A DNA stretch of 64,000 bases. Origin: VAZQ01 sp963785745. Its GTDB lineage: Bacteria; Pseudomonadota; Alphaproteobacteria; Rhizobiales; Xanthobacteraceae. This document shows, in pieces, positions 62,324-64,000 of this stretch (position 1 is the stretch's first letter; the number at the start of each line of letters is the position of its first letter). A program made the position numbers and the translations under genes. A model generated the notes under the pieces. It searched no databases. It saw only the letters and a program-made list of their open reading frames with translations, and was not told where the DNA came from. The stretch lies in NCBI GenBank assembly GCA_963785745.1, contig CAWAWR010000009.1:124001-188000 (forward strand). The letters run 5' to 3'.

Positions 62324-64000
62324 ATGGCCGACTACTACCCACTGATAGCCCGAGCGGTCGCAGGGCTTGAGAAGAACACCGGCGACGGCCGGCGGGCACT
62401 GTATGAGCGTGCGCGCACCGCGCTGGTCGCGCAGTTGCGGAGCGTTAACCCGCCGCTGAGCGAGAATGACGTGACGCGCGAGCGCCTCGCGCTCGAGGAA
62501 TCGATCCGCAAGGTCGAGGCCGAAGCGGCGCGCAAGACGTGGGTCGAGCCCGTCAACGGCGCGGCGCAGACGCGCGTCCGCGCGCCGGAATTCCCCCGCT
62601 GGGATCCGCCGCCACCCACCGCGCCCGAGGAGGACGAGGTCCCGCTGCGCCCCGCGGCGGAGCCGCAAGCGCGTCATGCGGCCGAGCGTCATGCGCCACA
62701 ACCGCAAACGCGTCCCGCGGTGCAGCCGCGCGCCGAGCCGGTCAATGGCGGCCGGCCGGCGAGGCCGCCACGATCGTCGCCGGCGCCCGCCGCCGCCCCT
62801 GCACCCGCCGCGATGCTGGGCGAGCAGCGCTACGTCGATCCGGTCTTTGATCAGCCGATGGCGTCGGAGCAGGCGCCGAATATTCCCCCGCGGCCGGTGA
62901 CCGCGCGCGCTCCGAAGCAGGACCGGCGCTCGCTTCAGGACGGCGGGCTCAAGAACTTCCGCGAAGTCGTTTCCGACAACGGCGAAGACAACGATCCGCT
63001 TCCGCGTGTTGTGAAGAGCGGCCCGCGCGAAAATGGCGCCGCGCTCCCGACCTCGCACGAGTTCGACCGTATCGACAGCCGGCCGTTTGATCCGCATGGG
63101 TCGCCGTTGTCGGAATATCCGGCGCAGCCGATGCTGGAGCAGGGTGCCGACTACGACGACGCGCGGCCGCTGCCCGGCAAGGCGCGGCAGAGCGTGGCCA
63201 TGGAGCGCGCCTCGCGCCGCTCCATCGGCGACATGATCAGGGTCGCGCTCACGCTCCTGATCCTGGCGGGTCTCGCCGGTGTCATCGTGTGGCAATGGCC
63301 GAACATGAGGTCGCTTTATCAATCCGCCCGAACACCCGCTGCATCGCCGAGGGTGGTCGTCGACGATACCCAGCCGACCAAGACGCGCCCCAACAAAGTG
63401 CCCGATCGGCTGGAGCAGACGGGCGGTTCTCCCGCCGCGTCCCCGCAGACCACGCTCGCCGCCGTGCCGCCGACCGGTCCTGCCGCAACTCCCGGCGCCA
63501 CCGTGGCGCAGAAGGTCGTGCTCTATGAAGAAGACCCGGCCGATCCGCAGGGTCGCCGTTTCGTCGGCTCGGCGATCTGGCGCACCGAGCGGGTGTCGCC
63601 GGGGTCGGGCCAGCCGGAAGAGGTGGCGATCCGCGCCGACGTCGAGATTCCCGACCGCAAGCTGACCATGACCTGGTCGCTGCGGCGGAACACCGACCCG
63701 TCGCTGCCGGCGAGCCACACGGTCGAGATCCTGTTCCGCCTGCCGCAGGACTTCCCGCCGGGATCGGTCACGAGCGTGCCGGGCATCCTGATGAAGCAGA
63801 CCGAGCAGACCCGCGGCGCGCCGCTGGCCGGCCACGCGGTGAAGGTCACCGACAGCTACTACCTGATCGGGCTTTCGTCGTTCGACGCGGACCGCGAGAG
63901 CAATCTCCGCATGCTCAAGGAGCGGGGCTGGTTCGACATCCCGGTGGTCTACAGCAACAAGCGCCGCGCCATCCTCGCGGTCGAGAAGGGCACGCCCGGC
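62324..64000 (+). CDS. Conserved membrane-anchored protein with Pro/Ala-rich region (3' truncated by window edge)
   Basis: The frame is open for 559 codons to the right edge without a stop. Residues 1-75 form a helical, charged region (DYYPLIARAVAGLEKNTGD; ERLALEESIRKVEAEA); ~80-290 is Pro/Ala/Arg-rich and disordered; one membrane segment lies at about 305-325 (MIRVALTLLILAGLAGVIVW); then a Pro-rich linker and a soluble domain from ~395 (LYEEDPADPQGRRFVGSAIW; PDRKLTMTWSLRRNTDPSLP). It probably anchors in the inner membrane with the C-terminal domain outside. I recognise no enzyme; it sits next to purA. Confidence 0.85.
   Translation, partial: MADYYPLIARAVAGLEKNTGDGRRALYERARTALVAQLRSVNPPLSENDVTRERLALEESIRKVEAEAARKTWVEPVNGAAQTRVRAPEFPRWDPPPPTAPEEDEVPLRPAAEPQARHAAERHAPQPQTRPAVQPRAEPVNGGRPARPPRSSPAPAAAPAPAAMLGEQRYVDPVFDQPMASEQAPNIPPRPVTARAPKQDRRSLQDGGLKNFREVVSDNGEDNDPLPRVVKSGPRENGAALPTSHEFDRIDSRPFDPHGSPLSEYPAQPMLEQGADYDDARPLPGKARQSVAMERASRRSIGDMIRVALTLLILAGLAGVIVWQWPNMRSLYQSARTPAASPRVVVDDTQPTKTRPNKVPDRLEQTGGSPAASPQTTLAAVPPTGPAATPGATVAQKVVLYEEDPADPQGRRFVGSAIWRTERVSPGSGQPEEVAIRADVEIPDRKLTMTWSLRRNTDPSLPASHTVEILFRLPQDFPPGSVTSVPGILMKQTEQTRGAPLAGHAVKVTDSYYLIGLSSFDADRESNLRMLKERGWFDIPVVYSNKRRAILAVEKGTPG

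Noticed and set aside
62282..63835. Minus-strand open frame of 517 codons opposite the last gene
   Set aside because: The plus-strand frame has a start near the purA end, a membrane segment and balanced composition; the antisense one is Arg-rich without domains.

Overview
The window is GC-rich, densely coded DNA from an alphaproteobacterium, most likely of the order Hyphomicrobiales (Bradyrhizobiaceae/Xanthobacteraceae-like). The evidence is an apparent serC-motif leader RNA before a serCA operon, two secreted-barrel genes of the Omp25/31 kind, many tripartite-tricarboxylate-transporter (TTT/Bug) receptors, and intergenic palindromic repeats of the types usual in that group. There is no rRNA, tRNA, phage, CRISPR array or transposase.

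Layout. 1-2.7 kb: the 3' end of an EF-G-like GTPase with a terminator, an EAL phosphodiesterase and MsrP. 2.7-7.3 kb (minus): a TTT operon (two tctC-type receptors, tctB, tctA) interrupted by a DUF559 endonuclease gene that sits between perfect 26-bp inverted repeats. 7.4-16.8 kb: oxidoreductases of organic-acid catabolism (flavin monooxygenase, two 3-hydroxyisobutyrate-dehydrogenase-like enzymes, GlcG-like protein, LysR regulator with a palindromic operator, M24 protein, a short PEP-synthase-like protein, two D-2-hydroxyacid dehydrogenases). 17-19.7 kb: a TPR/glycosyltransferase-like gene broken by three indels and a lipocalin-like secreted protein. 19.7-28.7 kb: a mostly minus-strand catabolic block (SDR, HisD-family dehydrogenase, bicovalent-flavin oxidase, HIT protein, cyclase, CoxL/CoxS pair), then an SDR lacking its catalytic residues. 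28.7-32.6 kb: a DUF1444-like gene, aroE and a tandem triplet of secreted paralogues. 32.8-39.1 kb: a PAS/AAA+ sigma-54 activator divergent from a cyanate operon (cynABD-type ABC transporter, cynS, PfpI-like gene) that carries a consensus sigma-54 promoter. 39-47.6 kb: a TPR protein, a Rieske/amidohydrolase pair/Bug operon, a CBS protein, another Bug receptor, DUF427 and an FMN 2-hydroxyacid oxidase. 47.7-55.5 kb: housekeeping genes (glmM, bfd, bfr, serC, serA) and two outer-membrane barrels. 55.6-64 kb: three more Bug receptors, a TPR-serine protease with a protease-less paralogue, purA and a partial membrane protein.

Two systems stand out. The first is the DUF559 gene between inverted G-rich palindromes, with a gene-less pair of the same palindromes at 20.55-20.68 kb; together they look like a small mobile or domesticated unit and its empty derivative. 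The second is the cyanate operon, which the sequence suggests is under sigma-54/PAS-activator control.

Caution: at least fifteen single-base-type frameshifts lie in otherwise well-conserved genes spread over the whole window. Where I could infer the intended reading, several look like one base too many in a short run. Sequencing or assembly error explains this better than gene decay, so I treat these as single genes and give the place of each break. All family assignments come from reading the translations; no database search was run.
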